32,964 nucleotides of DNA from the NCBI GenBank assembly GCA_964517875.1, contig CAZFEU010000022.1, positions 1-32,964 on the forward strand. The letters run 5' to 3'. The stretch is from JAJPXC01 sp964517875 (GTDB taxonomy: Bacteria > Bacteroidota > Bacteroidia > Bacteroidales > Muribaculaceae). The notes under the pieces are model-generated. The model made no database searches, was not told where the DNA came from, and saw only the letters and a list, made by a program, of their open reading frames with translations. How positions within the stretch are numbered: position 1 is the first letter of the stretch; each line of letters opens with the position of its first letter. Of the stretch, positions 14,875 to 23,157 are shown one piece after another. The position numbers were made by a program, and so were the translations under genes.

Positions 14875-16542
14875 TTAGAACAGTGCGAGTATCAAAGCCT
14901 GTGCGACAACCACGCGCAGGAACATCGTAAGCGGGTATACCGTGGAGTAAGCCACCGCAGGCTGGTCGTGGTCGGTCGATGAGTTGGCATAGGCCAAGGC
15001 CGGGGGATCGGTGCAACCTCCCGAGAACAGACCCATGATTGTGAGAAAATTTATCTTGTAAACGCCGCGGGCTATGATTCCCACAATCACGAGCGGAAGC
15101 AGTGTGATTATGAAGCCCCATATCACCCACCACATGCCGGTGAGGTTGAATACCGTCGTGGCAAATTGTGCTCCCGCCGCTATACCCACCGAAGCCAGGA
15201 AGAGGCATATACCCAACTCTCGCATCAGCAATGATGCCGACGATGAGGTGTAGGTGACGAGTTTAAAGCGGTAGCCGAAGCGGCTCAACAGGATTGCCAC
15301 TACGAGCGGGCCGCCTGCGAGTCCAAGTTTCATGCCGAAGCCTAAGTCGATTGAGCCCAAAATGATACCGAACATGATGCCGACAAAGATTGTGATGATG
15401 TTGGGCTGGTTAAGGCGTTTCATTGAGTTGCCCATGCGCGACGCAAGGCGTTCTATATCCTGCAAGTCACCCACCACGGTTACGCGGTCGCCCATCTGCA
15501 AGCGCAACTCAGCCGAAGCCAGCAGGTCGACACCGGCGCGGTTAACGCGCGTACAGTTCAGGCGGTAACCGTTATGGAGTCGCAGCGAACCCAGCGACAC
15601 ACCATTGAATGAGCTCTTTGTTATCAGGATGCGTCGCGACACCACCGGGGTAGAGCCCTGAACGGTGAGGTCATTCCAGTCCATCTCAATCTCAGGGCCG
15701 AGCACAGCCTTAAACTTATCCTCATCGGTGGGCGACATCACTATATATAGCTTGTCGCCGGGGTGAATGGTGGTAGTTGATTTGGGTATGATTACCTCAC
15801 CCGAGGTGGTCATAAGGCGCGATACCACAAAATTGCAGTTGATAATGCGATGAAGCTCAACGAGCGACTGGCCGTCAACGAGCTTATTGGTCACCTCAAA
15901 CGTTACGATATGAGGCTGCAGAGTGGATGCCTCGCGCTCCTGCTCAATCTGCTTCACCTCGTCCTCCACCCTGATGTGGAAGATCCACTTTATTATAAAC
16001 ATCGCCAGGATGATTCCCAACACACCAAGTGGATATGCCGCAGCGTAACCCATTGCCATCGTATTAGCCGCATCGGCATTATTGGCCACGGTCTGCTGAG
16101 CTGCCGCAAGTCCCGGGGTATTGGTCACCGCACCCGACATCACACCAACCAACGCCGAAATAGAGGTATTACCACCTTCGATGCCATAAATCGCCAACAC
16201 AATCAATACATTGAGCGCTATCACCAGCACCGCCAATGCGTTGAGTCGCACGCCTCCCTTCTTAAACGATGAAAAAAAGCCGGGGCCTACTTGCAAACCT
16301 ATTGAAAAAATGAAGAGAATCAAGCCAAATTCGCGCACGAACTTCAGCACGCTCTCCTCAACGATGTAGCCCATATGACCCATCAAAATTCCAACGAACA
16401 GCACAAAGGTAACACCCAATGATACTCCGCCAAACTTCATTTTTCCCAAAAACACACCCAGTGCGATAACGAACGAGTAAAGCACTATCGTACTCGCCAG
16501 GTTGATGTTTCCGGGAGCTAATAGAGTATTAATCAACTCCAT
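14875..16542 (-). CDS. AspT/YidE-type transporter with two RCK_C domains
   Basis: The 555-residue protein has a duplicated membrane unit around a cytoplasmic pair of regulatory domains. The N-terminal helices (about 15-190) include the family signature GVMSGAVTNTPGLAAAQQT. Two TrkA-C/RCK_C modules follow (about 205-375), each ending in a PGDKLYIVM or MGDRVTVVG type strand. A second block of helices contains FSGGCTDPPALAYAN, the mirrored signature. This is the layout of the aspartate:alanine exchanger family and its YidE/YbjL relatives. The substrate is unknown, and the RCK domains suggest nucleotide or ion control. ATG 16542 is the only convincing start. A bulged hairpin (16577-16599) lies in its leader. 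The YbhN-like gene follows and may share the transcript. Confidence 0.88.
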   Translation of the reverse strand: MELINTLLAPGNINLASTIVLYSFVIALGVFLGKMKFGGVSLGVTFVLFVGILMGHMGYIVEESVLKFVREFGLILFIFSIGLQVGPGFFSSFKKGGVRLNALAVLVIALNVLIVLAIYGIEGGNTSISALVGVMSGAVTNTPGLAAAQQTVANNADAANTMAMGYAAAYPLGVLGIILAMFIIKWIFHIRVEDEVKQIEQEREASTLQPHIVTFEVTNKLVDGQSLVELHRIINCNFVVSRLMTTSGEVIIPKSTTTIHPGDKLYIVMSPTDEDKFKAVLGPEIEMDWNDLTVQGSTPVVSRRILITKSSFNGVSLGSLRLHNGYRLNCTRVNRAGVDLLASAELRLQMGDRVTVVGDLQDIERLASRMGNSMKRLNQPNIITIFVGIMFGIILGSIDLGFGMKLGLAGGPLVVAILLSRFGYRFKLVTYTSSSASLLMRELGICLFLASVGIAAGAQFATTVFNLTGMWWVIWGFIITLLPLVIVGIIARGVYKINFLTIMGLFSGGCTDPPALAYANSSTDHDQPAVAYSTVYPLTMFLRVVVAQALILALF

Positions 16543-16576
16543 ACCTTAAAATTGTAATAATTGAAAACTTTCTTGT

Positions 16577-16599
16577 GCCGCTCATTTTAACAATGCGGC
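16577..16599. other. Bulged inverted repeat in the leader of the AspT-like gene
   Basis: GCCGC (16577-16581) plus ATT pairs with AAT plus GCGGC (16592-16599), with a two-base bulge and a short loop. It lies 35 bases upstream of ATG 16542 on the minus strand, between two divergent genes. It may be an operator or a leader hairpin, and no T-run makes it a clear terminator. Confidence 0.3.
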
Positions 16600-16646
16600 T
16601 CTAAATCCATCTGTTTTTACGACCGCGAAGTTACAAATTTTTTGTG

Positions 16647-16654
16647 TATTTTTG
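16647..16654 (+). promoter_or_regulatory. Bacteroidetes -7 box for the SIS-isomerase operon
   Basis: TATTTTTG fits TAnnTTTG exactly, 29 bases before ATG 16684. It supports that start over the upstream in-frame ATG at 16642, which lies before the promoter. Confidence 0.5.
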
Positions 16655-16683
16655 TGGTCAATAAATCATCAGCGAAATTCAAG

Positions 16684-17289
16684 ATGACTGTTAAAGACTC
16701 AATGCGCGAGATTCTCCAGGCCGAAAGCCGTGCCATCGCCGCTATTCCCGTCACCGACAGCTACGACCGCGCTGTGGAGCTCATCATCGAGCACGTACAC
16801 CGCCGCTCCGGCAAGCTCGTCACCTCGGGCATGGGCAAGGCCGGGCAGATAGCCATGAACATAGCCACCACCTTCAGCTCCACCGGCACTCCTGCCATAA
16901 ATCTCCACCCCAGCGAGGCGCAGCATGGCGACTTGGGAGTGTTGCAACCCAACGATGTAATGCTCCTGATCTCCAACTCAGGAAAAACCTGCGAAATCCT
17001 CGCTCTGGTTGACCTTGCCCGCAATCTATATCCACAGCTACCTATAATCGTTATCACCGGCAATGCCGATTCACCCCTGGCCGAGGCTGCCGATGCCACA
17101 CTCGTCACAGCACCAGCACCCGAAGTGTGCCCGCTGGGCATGACACCCACCACCTCTACCACGATGATGACCGTGATAGGCGACGTGCTGGTGGTCAATG
17201 TGATGCGTCTCACCGGCTTCACTATTGATGAGTATGCCAAACGCCACCATGGCGGATATTTAGGTCACCTCTCACGCAGTAAATCATGA
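16684..17289 (+). CDS. SIS-domain D-arabinose-5-phosphate isomerase without CBS domains (KdsD/KpsF-like)
   Basis: The enzyme type interconverts ribulose 5-phosphate and arabinose 5-phosphate, the entry to KDO for LPS. The 201-residue protein is a single SIS domain. It contains TSGMGKAGQIAMNIATTFSS (active-site Lys in GMGK), LHPSEAQHGDLGVL with a conserved His, ISNSGKTCEI (sugar-phosphate loop), VCPLGMTPTTSTT, and KRHHGGYLG near the end, where KdsD has its catalytic His in HPGG. The two C-terminal CBS domains of E. coli KdsD (328 residues) are absent and the frame stops cleanly, so this is a natural short form rather than a break. Activity on arabinose 5-phosphate is therefore probable but not certain. 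Its stop overlaps the next start (ATGA). Confidence 0.8.
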   Translation: MTVKDSMREILQAESRAIAAIPVTDSYDRAVELIIEHVHRRSGKLVTSGMGKAGQIAMNIATTFSSTGTPAINLHPSEAQHGDLGVLQPNDVMLLISNSGKTCEILALVDLARNLYPQLPIIVITGNADSPLAEAADATLVTAPAPEVCPLGMTPTTSTTMMTVIGDVLVVNVMRLTGFTIDEYAKRHHGGYLGHLSRSKS

Positions 17290-18083
17290 ATGCCGACCGT
17301 AAAATTATAGTGATCGGCGAGCTGGGCATCGAAATTCCCTTCGACCCTTACGGCAAACCGGGCGACACACGCCCCGGAGGGCGATTGCTCAATATAGCGC
17401 TTCACCTGGCCAAAGGAGGCATACCTGTCGAAATGGTGGGCGACATGGGAGCCGACCCAGTGGGAGATATCGTAATGAGATATCTCACGGAATATAATAT
17501 AGGAACACGCTCGATCGACCGTTACACCGACGGCCTTACACCCGTAACTTTTGACTTCGGCCAGCAACTTGTGCGCTACGACTCCACCCCCGCCGAGGCT
17601 CTCGATGTGGTGTGGCCGCGCATCAACCCGGGCGATATCGTGGTCTTTGGAGGATATTACGCCTTAGACAACCGCGTGCGTCCGCGGATGGCTCAACTCC
17701 TCGCCAATGCTCAGGATATGAAGGCATTGCTGGTATATCTGCCGGGCTTTGACCCTCAGCTTGCACCTAACATAACACAAGTAAGGCCATCGCTTCTTGA
17801 GAACATGGAGATGGCATCGGTCGTGCTCACCACAACCCCCGACTTATGCCAGATTTACCCCAACGAGGGTATGTACCCCGTGCGCTGCTTCAGAGAACAC
17901 ATATCATTCTACACCCCGCAAATGGTCAACGTCGACCCCGCTACCGGGCGCGTCGAGGTAATGCAAGGCTCTGACTTCACAACATCGCACACCCCGCTTC
18001 AGGTGCATACCATCAACGGCCTTGCGCAGTTCGCATCACAGATTATCGGCAAAATATATCACAACCAACCACTTAACTCCTAA
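17286..18083 (+). CDS. PfkB-fold carbohydrate-kinase-like protein lacking the GAGD motif
   Basis: The 265-residue protein opens like a ribokinase-family sugar kinase: IIVIGELGIEIPFD, then GGRLLNIALHLAKGG (about 32-46, the G-G-x-x-x-N substrate motif), VEMVGDMGADPVGDIV and RYDSTPAEAL. The C-terminal phosphoryl-transfer motif, normally DTxGAGD, is degenerate here. In the matching place the sequence is HTINGLAQF (241-249), with the catalytic Asp replaced by Ala247 and the anion-hole glycines changed. The frame is intact and I found no frameshifted copy of the motif. It may bind sugar or nucleotide without phosphorylating, or do something else. It is coupled to the SIS isomerase by an ATGA overlap and ribH follows after 4 bases. 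Fold is likely; function unknown. Confidence 0.75.
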   Translation: MNADRKIIVIGELGIEIPFDPYGKPGDTRPGGRLLNIALHLAKGGIPVEMVGDMGADPVGDIVMRYLTEYNIGTRSIDRYTDGLTPVTFDFGQQLVRYDSTPAEALDVVWPRINPGDIVVFGGYYALDNRVRPRMAQLLANAQDMKALLVYLPGFDPQLAPNITQVRPSLLENMEMASVVLTTTPDLCQIYPNEGMYPVRCFREHISFYTPQMVNVDPATGRVEVMQGSDFTTSHTPLQVHTINGLAQFASQIIGKIYHNQPLNS

Positions 18084-18087
18084 CTAT

Positions 18088-18594
18088 ATGTCAACCTCAC
18101 TGGCCGGAGCCGCTCCACACATCGTCACCAACGTAAGCCCCGATACCCGCGTGGCCATAGTTGCCGCACGCTGGAATGGGCATATCACCGGAGCACTCAC
18201 CGACGGCGCCCTTGATGTGCTTCATAAAGCCGGGCTCAAACCTGAGAACACCCCCGTGCTCCACGTGCCCGGCACCGTTGAGCTCACCTACGCAGCGGCT
18301 GCACTTGCCGCCGACACCGACATTGACGCGGTGATAGTGATAGGTTGCGTGATACGCGGGGGCACACCGCACTTCGACTATGTGTGCCAGAGCGTCACAC
18401 AAGGCATCACCTCGCTCAACGCCCGCGGTGAAGTGCCTGTTATCTTCGGAGTGCTCACTGTCGACTGCGAGCAGGATGCCCTCGACCGAGCCGGAGGCTG
18501 CCTGGGCAACAAGGGGTCGGAAGCCGCTGAAGCAGCCCTCGACATGATCAATTTCACTCGTCGGGTACTTGCCGAAGAATACAAAAAGGCATGA
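18088..18594 (+). CDS. ribH: 6,7-dimethyl-8-ribityllumazine synthase
   Basis: RibH condenses 5-amino-6-ribitylaminouracil with 3,4-dihydroxy-2-butanone 4-phosphate, the second-last step to riboflavin, and forms large cytoplasmic shells. The 168-residue protein has the aromatic/ribityl pocket AARWNGHITGAL (27-38), the PGTVEL turn (61-66), the phosphate-binding GCVIRGGTPHFDYVC with the catalytic His95, and the C-terminal GNKGSEAAEAAL (140-151). ATG 18088 gives the family length; the longer in-frame alternative would start inside the PfkB-like gene. Other rib genes are not nearby and no FMN riboswitch space exists, so expression follows the operon. The stop overlaps the next gene's ATG. Confidence 0.96.
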   Translation: MSTSLAGAAPHIVTNVSPDTRVAIVAARWNGHITGALTDGALDVLHKAGLKPENTPVLHVPGTVELTYAAAALAADTDIDAVIVIGCVIRGGTPHFDYVCQSVTQGITSLNARGEVPVIFGVLTVDCEQDALDRAGGCLGNKGSEAAEAALDMINFTRRVLAEEYKKA

Positions 18595-19739
18595 TTGACA
18601 GCAGCGTCATCGGCTACGACGGGAAGCGGGCGGTGCTCAACTTCACAGGGCTTGGCAATTACAGCCGCCTCATCATCGAGTCGGTAGCCAACGCACTACC
18701 CCGCGCCCGGCTCCGCGTCTACACCCCGCGCACAAGCGACAACCCGCGGTTGCGTCCGATGCTTTCACTACCCAATGTCACACTGGCAACTCCCGCGGGC
18801 AAGGTGTGGCAACACTTGCGTGCGACATGGCGCTCCTACGGCATCACCAGCCAAATAAGGGAAGATAAGATAGCCGTCTATCACGGACTCAGTGGCGAGC
18901 TGCCATTCAATATCGCCAAAGCCGGAATACCCTCGGTGGTAACAGTGCACGACCTCATCTTCCGCCGTCACCCCGAGTACTACAAGCCCATCGACCGCAC
19001 AATCTACGACTATAAATTCCGTCGTGCGTGCCACGACTCCACACGCATCATAGCCATCAGCGAGCGCACAAAGCTTGACATCATAGAGTATTACGGCATC
19101 GACCCCGACAAAATCGATGTGATATACCAGGGATGCGACCCACAATTTATCCGCGATGTACCATCCCGGGAGATCGAGATGGTCAGGAGCATTTACCACC
19201 TCCCTGAGCGCTATATTGTGAGCGTCGGCACCGTTGAGGAGCGTAAAAACCAGCTGCTTGCGGCTAAGGCACTCCGTCAGCTCCCCGCCGACATCTCACT
19301 GGTAATCGTGGGGCGCAAGACCCCCTACGCCGCCGCTATCCAGGCCTATGCCAACAGCCATGACATTTCACACCGCGTAATCATGATTGACAACGCCCCA
19401 TTCACCCACCTGCCCGCACTTTATGCAGGAGCTGTGGCATCGACCTATACTTCACGCTATGAGGGGTTTGGCATACCGGTAATCGAATCAATCGGAGTGG
19501 GCACACCATGCGTGGTGGCCACAGGCAGCTGTCTCGAAGAAGCCGGAGGGCCTTATACTCCGGCCGTAGATCCCGACTCACCCGAAGCATTAGCCCATGC
19601 ACTGCTCGGCATCATCGGGGGCAACGTCGACATCGACAAGCTGCGCAGCTACATCTCGCGCTTCAACGCCGCCGATTTCACTCATCAAATCATTGAAACC
19701 TACAAAAAAGCTATCACCCAATATGGCCAAAGACAATAA
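18591..19739 (+). CDS. Family 4 glycosyltransferase
   Basis: This 382-residue GT-B protein has an acceptor-side N-terminal domain (GLGNYSRLIIESV, VYHGLSGELPF, TVHDLIFRRHPEYY) and a donor-side C-terminal domain beginning at YIVSVGTVEERKNQ. The GT4 signature is EGFGIPVIESIGVGTPCVVA, with the two glutamates of the E-x7-E nucleotide-sugar motif. The enzyme would transfer a hexose from a nucleotide donor with retention of configuration, at the cytoplasmic face. The VHDL and RRHPEYY stretches recall the mannosyltransferase-like members, but the donor is not decidable. It overlaps ribH by 4 bases and the following SDR gene by 17 bases, so it belongs to the same operon. Confidence 0.93.
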   Translation: MIDSSVIGYDGKRAVLNFTGLGNYSRLIIESVANALPRARLRVYTPRTSDNPRLRPMLSLPNVTLATPAGKVWQHLRATWRSYGITSQIREDKIAVYHGLSGELPFNIAKAGIPSVVTVHDLIFRRHPEYYKPIDRTIYDYKFRRACHDSTRIIAISERTKLDIIEYYGIDPDKIDVIYQGCDPQFIRDVPSREIEMVRSIYHLPERYIVSVGTVEERKNQLLAAKALRQLPADISLVIVGRKTPYAAAIQAYANSHDISHRVIMIDNAPFTHLPALYAGAVASTYTSRYEGFGIPVIESIGVGTPCVVATGSCLEEAGGPYTPAVDPDSPEALAHALLGIIGGNVDIDKLRSYISRFNAADFTHQIIETYKKAITQYGQRQ

Positions 19740-20742
19740 GAAAGTATTAGTAGTGGGGGCTGGTGGATTTATCGGAGGATTCATCGCCAAAGAAGGCCTG
19801 CGACGCGGCTACCAAGTGTGGGCCGGAGTACGCGCCACCACATCACGCCGATACCTCGACTACGATGACCTGAATTTCGCAGTCTTTGACTACGATTCGC
19901 CGCAAAGCATAGCAAATACGCTCAGGAGCCTGCTGCCCGAGGGTGAACGCTTCGACTACATTATTTACAACCTGGGCGCTACGAAATGCACCAACTTCCT
20001 TGACTTCAACCGTATAAACTTCGACTACCTGCGCAACTTCACACAAGCACTATATGATACAGGCATGGTGCCCGATCGCTTCCTGATGATGAGCAGCCTT
20101 AGTGCCGTGGGTCCTATAGCCGAAGACGACTACCGCCCAATCACCGAACGCGATATACCACAGCCCAACACTCGCTATGGTGTGTCGAAAACCAAGGCTG
20201 AAACGCATCTGATGTCGCTCCCCGACTTCCCCTATATAATATTCCGCGCCACAGGAGTCTACGGCCCTCACGAGCAGGACTACCTGATGATGATAAAGTG
20301 CATCGACCGCCACTTTGACTTCGGCGTAGGATACAAAAAGCAGCTGCTCACATTTATTTATGTCGACGACCTTGTCAACGCCATGTACGACGCACTCGAG
20401 TCGGGGGTGAAGCAGCGCATCTACAACATAGCCGAGCCCCGCAGCTACACACAGCGTGAATTTCGCGCCATCGTAGCCCGGGAGCTGGGGCGCAGATGGG
20501 TGGTGCCTTTGAAGCTTCCCATGTGGATGGTGTATGTGGCGTCAACCACCGCCGAGACCATAGGAAAACTGCGCATGAAGCCCTCCACGCTCAACAGCGA
20601 CAAGTATCGCATACTCAAGCAGCGCAACTGGGGATGCTCGGTTGATGCGGCCCAACGCGACTTCGGATTTAAGGTTCAGTATCCACTCCCCCAGGGCATT
20701 AAAGCCACCGTTAACGCCTATCTCGATTCAAAGAAGAAGTAG
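19723..20742 (+). CDS. NAD-dependent epimerase/dehydratase (extended SDR)
   Basis: The 339-residue protein has the extended-SDR fingerprint GAGGFIG at residues 12-18, a conserved Asn in IYNLGATKC, Ser-rich MMSSLSAVGP, and the catalytic pair in RYGVSKTKAE (Tyr and Lys, spacing Y-x3-K). RATGVYGPHEQDYLMM follows, and FIYVDDLVNAMYDAL is the typical downstream segment. Relatives act on nucleotide sugars, sterols or flavanones. With a glycosyltransferase directly upstream, a nucleotide-sugar substrate is a fair guess. ATG 19723 was chosen because the next domain strand starts at once; the longer frame would run backwards through the GT4 gene. A basic tail (NAYLDSKKK) closes the protein. Confidence 0.9.
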   Translation: MAKDNKKVLVVGAGGFIGGFIAKEGLRRGYQVWAGVRATTSRRYLDYDDLNFAVFDYDSPQSIANTLRSLLPEGERFDYIIYNLGATKCTNFLDFNRINFDYLRNFTQALYDTGMVPDRFLMMSSLSAVGPIAEDDYRPITERDIPQPNTRYGVSKTKAETHLMSLPDFPYIIFRATGVYGPHEQDYLMMIKCIDRHFDFGVGYKKQLLTFIYVDDLVNAMYDALESGVKQRIYNIAEPRSYTQREFRAIVARELGRRWVVPLKLPMWMVYVASTTAETIGKLRMKPSTLNSDKYRILKQRNWGCSVDAAQRDFGFKVQYPLPQGIKATVNAYLDSKKK

Positions 20743-20813
20743 CCCCGGGATAGAACATATTGAGGGCCGCAGACGTTATTATAATGGCGTAATCACTATT
20801 TATCAATTCAGTC

Positions 20814-22127
20814 ATGCTGACACCACTTGTTATCCCTACCCACCACATAGCCAACAAGATAGTGGATGTGATCAACCATATCCTCGATTTCTTGGGCTTC
20901 GAACATCATCCTCTGCTGCAGGAGATTATCTATATAATATTTATTGTAGCCATCGGTCTGTCTGCCGGATGGCTGGTAAGACGGATACTGGTGTGGGGCA
21001 TTCGCAAGGGCCTCGAAATCCACGACTCTCAGCTGGGACGCGACATTATCAGCCACAAGCTCATTACCCGCGCCAGCCACATGATACCCCCTCTGATCTT
21101 CCTCACGCTCATACCTGTGGCCTTTGATGCCGAGCCTGAAACCCTCGACATCCTCGAACGCCTTGTGATAATCTACGCCCTGATAGCTACCGGTGTGGCT
21201 GTCAACGCAATGCTCGTATTTGCATGGAGCCGCTACGACGAGCGTGAGAATACCAAGAACCACCCGTTGCGGGGCATCCTTAATGTGTGCCAAGGCATAG
21301 TGTGGATAGTGGTGGTGATTATAGCTATATCGGTGCTGTTCGATAAATCTCCGGCCTATCTGCTCACCGGTCTTGGAGCCTTTGCCGCCGCACTGATGCT
21401 GATTTTCAAGGATAGCATACTCGGATTTGTGGCAGGCATCCAGCTGTCGCAGAACGACATGCTGCGTGTGGGCGACTGGATCGCAGTGCCTTCAACCAAT
21501 GCCAACGGCACCGTGATTGACGTGACACTAACTGTAGTGAAGGTGCAAAACTGGGACAACACCATAGTGATGCTACCCCCCTACACACTTGTCTCTACAT
21601 CATTCCAAAACTGGCGCGGCATGTGGGATTCAGGATGCCGACGCATAGCCCGAGAGGTATTCATCGACAACGCATCAATTGCTCCCCTGCGCGATGGCGA
21701 GGCTCAGGCCCTTGTCAAGCAGTTCCCTGTTCTCAAGGATTTTGTCGACAACTACAAAGGCCCGGTGTACAACCCCGACAAATTTGCGGTCAACGGCACA
21801 ATGGATACCAATTTAGGTTTATTCCGCGCCTACATGTGCCTGTATCTGCAACAACATCCCGCCATTTCGCACGATTCGCAGCTTCTCATACGCCTGATGG
21901 ATCCTGTGCAAGCCGGCACTCCACTACAGATCTACTGCTTCACCAACACTACAAAGTGGACAGCCTACGAGGCCATCCAGAGCGAGATATTCGAACACAT
22001 TGCCGCCGTGGCACCCGCCTTCGGATTGATGATATTCAACGAGGCCGATGGCTCCGACCTCATCATCCACCAGGGGGCGCCGGTCAACGCCGGCCCCCCT
22101 CCCGGCCCAATCAATAATCCTGCTTAA
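20814..22127 (+). CDS. Mechanosensitive ion channel, MscS family (YbdG-like)
   Basis: This 437-residue inner-membrane channel opens under membrane tension and protects against osmotic downshock. Five hydrophobic helices precede the pore helix and beta domain. The diagnostic run is KDSILGFVAGIQLSQNDMLR followed by VGDWIAVP and KVQNWDNTIVMLPPYTLVS, then SFQNWRGM. This matches E. coli YbdG (a miniconductance-type member) better than MscS itself, which is shorter and has different spacing. The C-terminal cytoplasmic domain extends to about residue 425 and ends in a proline/glycine-rich tail. It starts 71 bases after the SDR gene and may read through from it. Its last 17 bases overlap the convergent unknown membrane protein gene. 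Confidence 0.93.
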   Translation: MLTPLVIPTHHIANKIVDVINHILDFLGFEHHPLLQEIIYIIFIVAIGLSAGWLVRRILVWGIRKGLEIHDSQLGRDIISHKLITRASHMIPPLIFLTLIPVAFDAEPETLDILERLVIIYALIATGVAVNAMLVFAWSRYDERENTKNHPLRGILNVCQGIVWIVVVIIAISVLFDKSPAYLLTGLGAFAAALMLIFKDSILGFVAGIQLSQNDMLRVGDWIAVPSTNANGTVIDVTLTVVKVQNWDNTIVMLPPYTLVSTSFQNWRGMWDSGCRRIAREVFIDNASIAPLRDGEAQALVKQFPVLKDFVDNYKGPVYNPDKFAVNGTMDTNLGLFRAYMCLYLQQHPAISHDSQLLIRLMDPVQAGTPLQIYCFTNTTKWTAYEAIQSEIFEHIAAVAPAFGLMIFNEADGSDLIIHQGAPVNAGPPPGPINNPA

Positions 22128-22689
22128 GTTTTTTCAGGTGGCGGTAGCGCAATATCCATACCAGCGCCATGGCTGCGAAAAACAGAAACATCAAGCTATT
22201 GAGTAGCGTCCATCGCAGGGCATACGAGCGATAATCCTGAGCGCTTTTAGCCTCAATTCGCTTGGCTGTCAACTCCTTTTGCTCTTGTAGCATTTTGTAT
22301 ACTTCCGGATCCTTATTATCAGATGGCACGGAGTAGCTCGCATTTTGCATCACGCTTTGTGGAGATCCGAAAAGCCCAAAACAGTTAAGTTCGTATTCAT
22401 CGGCAGCCATGTCGGTGTGTGAGTATGCCCAAAAATGGCAATCAAAGCGCGTAATGTACTGTGGACGTTCACCCATCATTATGGGATGTTGGTCTCTGCT
22501 TAAATCGTGAGGCGTACCATCGGGATTGACAGTGAACATCTGCTCGCCATAACTACTATTTGTGTGAAAACCACCGTTATGCGTCATAAGGCTACGAATA
22601 GCCGCTGTCAAAAACCATATTGCAAACACTGCGCTGACGATGCCCACTATCAGGGGCCAGCGGCTCACTTTTGAAACTTTTGATGTCAT
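22111..22689 (-). CDS. Unknown membrane protein with two helices and a periplasmic domain
   Basis: I do not recognise this 192-residue protein. Residues 11-33 form one membrane helix (WPLIVGIVSAVFAIW) and about 160-182 a second (LLNSLMFLFFAAMALVWIL), followed by a basic cytoplasmic tail. Between them is a domain of about 125 residues with an aromatic core (ITRFDCHFWAYSHTD), one more cysteine at 103, and a charged helix at 127-150 (VYKMLQEQKELTAKRIEAK) leading into the second helix. Two cysteines (84 and 103) could form a disulfide if the domain is periplasmic. It is the last gene of the pheS operon, 1 base after gtrA, and it overlaps the mscS 3' end by 17 bases. No function is assigned. Confidence 0.75.
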   Translation of the reverse strand: MTSKVSKVSRWPLIVGIVSAVFAIWFLTAAIRSLMTHNGGFHTNSSYGEQMFTVNPDGTPHDLSRDQHPIMMGERPQYITRFDCHFWAYSHTDMAADEYELNCFGLFGSPQSVMQNASYSVPSDNKDPEVYKMLQEQKELTAKRIEAKSAQDYRSYALRWTLLNSLMFLFFAAMALVWILRYRHLKKLKQDY

Positions 22690-22690
22690 A

Positions 22691-23155
22691 TTACTTGAAT
22701 GCTACTGTTTTGTTATACACAAAATTGGCCATCGTATAAACCACCATTCCGATTAGGGTGGCCACTCCGTAGGAGCTGAGGGTGAAGCCCATGATGTTCC
22801 ACTCCATGCCGCTGATGGGTGAATGCAGATTGATGCCCAGCACCACTCCGAGCTGCAGCGCGTAGCACAGCGCGAAACCGATGGTAAATTTCACTGCCTC
22901 GCGACGGAAGCTCTTCTTGGAACGAAATACCCATGTCTTATTCCACAGAAACGAGTTCACCACACCGGCTATGTAGCCCAGGGCGTTGGACAGCACCTCG
23001 GGCACTCCGAGCAACGATTTACACACGAAAATCACCACCAGCGTCACCATGGTGTTAATCACGCCCACCACAGCATACTTTACAAACTGCGTAGTAGCCT
23101 GCTGCCGGGCAAGCATCGAGTTGGTAAGCGGTTTATTATCGTAGGATTGTTTCAT
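22691..23155 (-). CDS. GtrA-family membrane protein
   Basis: The 154-residue protein has four predicted membrane helices and the GtrA/DPMS3 pattern: TQFVKYAVVGVINTMVTLV at the first helix, LSNALGYIAGVVNSFLWNKTWVF at the second with the conserved N-F/S-x-x-N-K/R-x-W-V/T-F signature (NSFLWNKTWVF), then FTIGFALCYALQL, and NFVYNKTVAF at the C-terminus. Such proteins are thought to help move undecaprenyl-phosphate-linked sugars across the inner membrane or to anchor a partner glycosyltransferase. No GT2 partner is adjacent, although the truncated GT2 at 3-572 is of the kind that pairs with GtrA. It lies 1-2 bases from its neighbours in a minus-strand operon. Confidence 0.92.
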   Translation of the reverse strand: MKQSYDNKPLTNSMLARQQATTQFVKYAVVGVINTMVTLVVIFVCKSLLGVPEVLSNALGYIAGVVNSFLWNKTWVFRSKKSFRREAVKFTIGFALCYALQLGVVLGINLHSPISGMEWNIMGFTLSSYGVATLIGMVVYTMANFVYNKTVAFK

Positions 23156-23157
23156 AT

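Noticed and set aside
16684..17289. SIS isomerase as a truncated KdsD that lost its CBS domains by mutation
   Set aside because: The stop overlaps the next gene's start, no CBS-like sequence follows in any frame, and CBS-less forms are known in the family.
17286..18083. Frameshift or truncation explaining the missing GAGD motif
   Set aside because: The other frames near 18001-18060 do not encode the motif, and the stop is followed after 4 bases by a normal ribH start.
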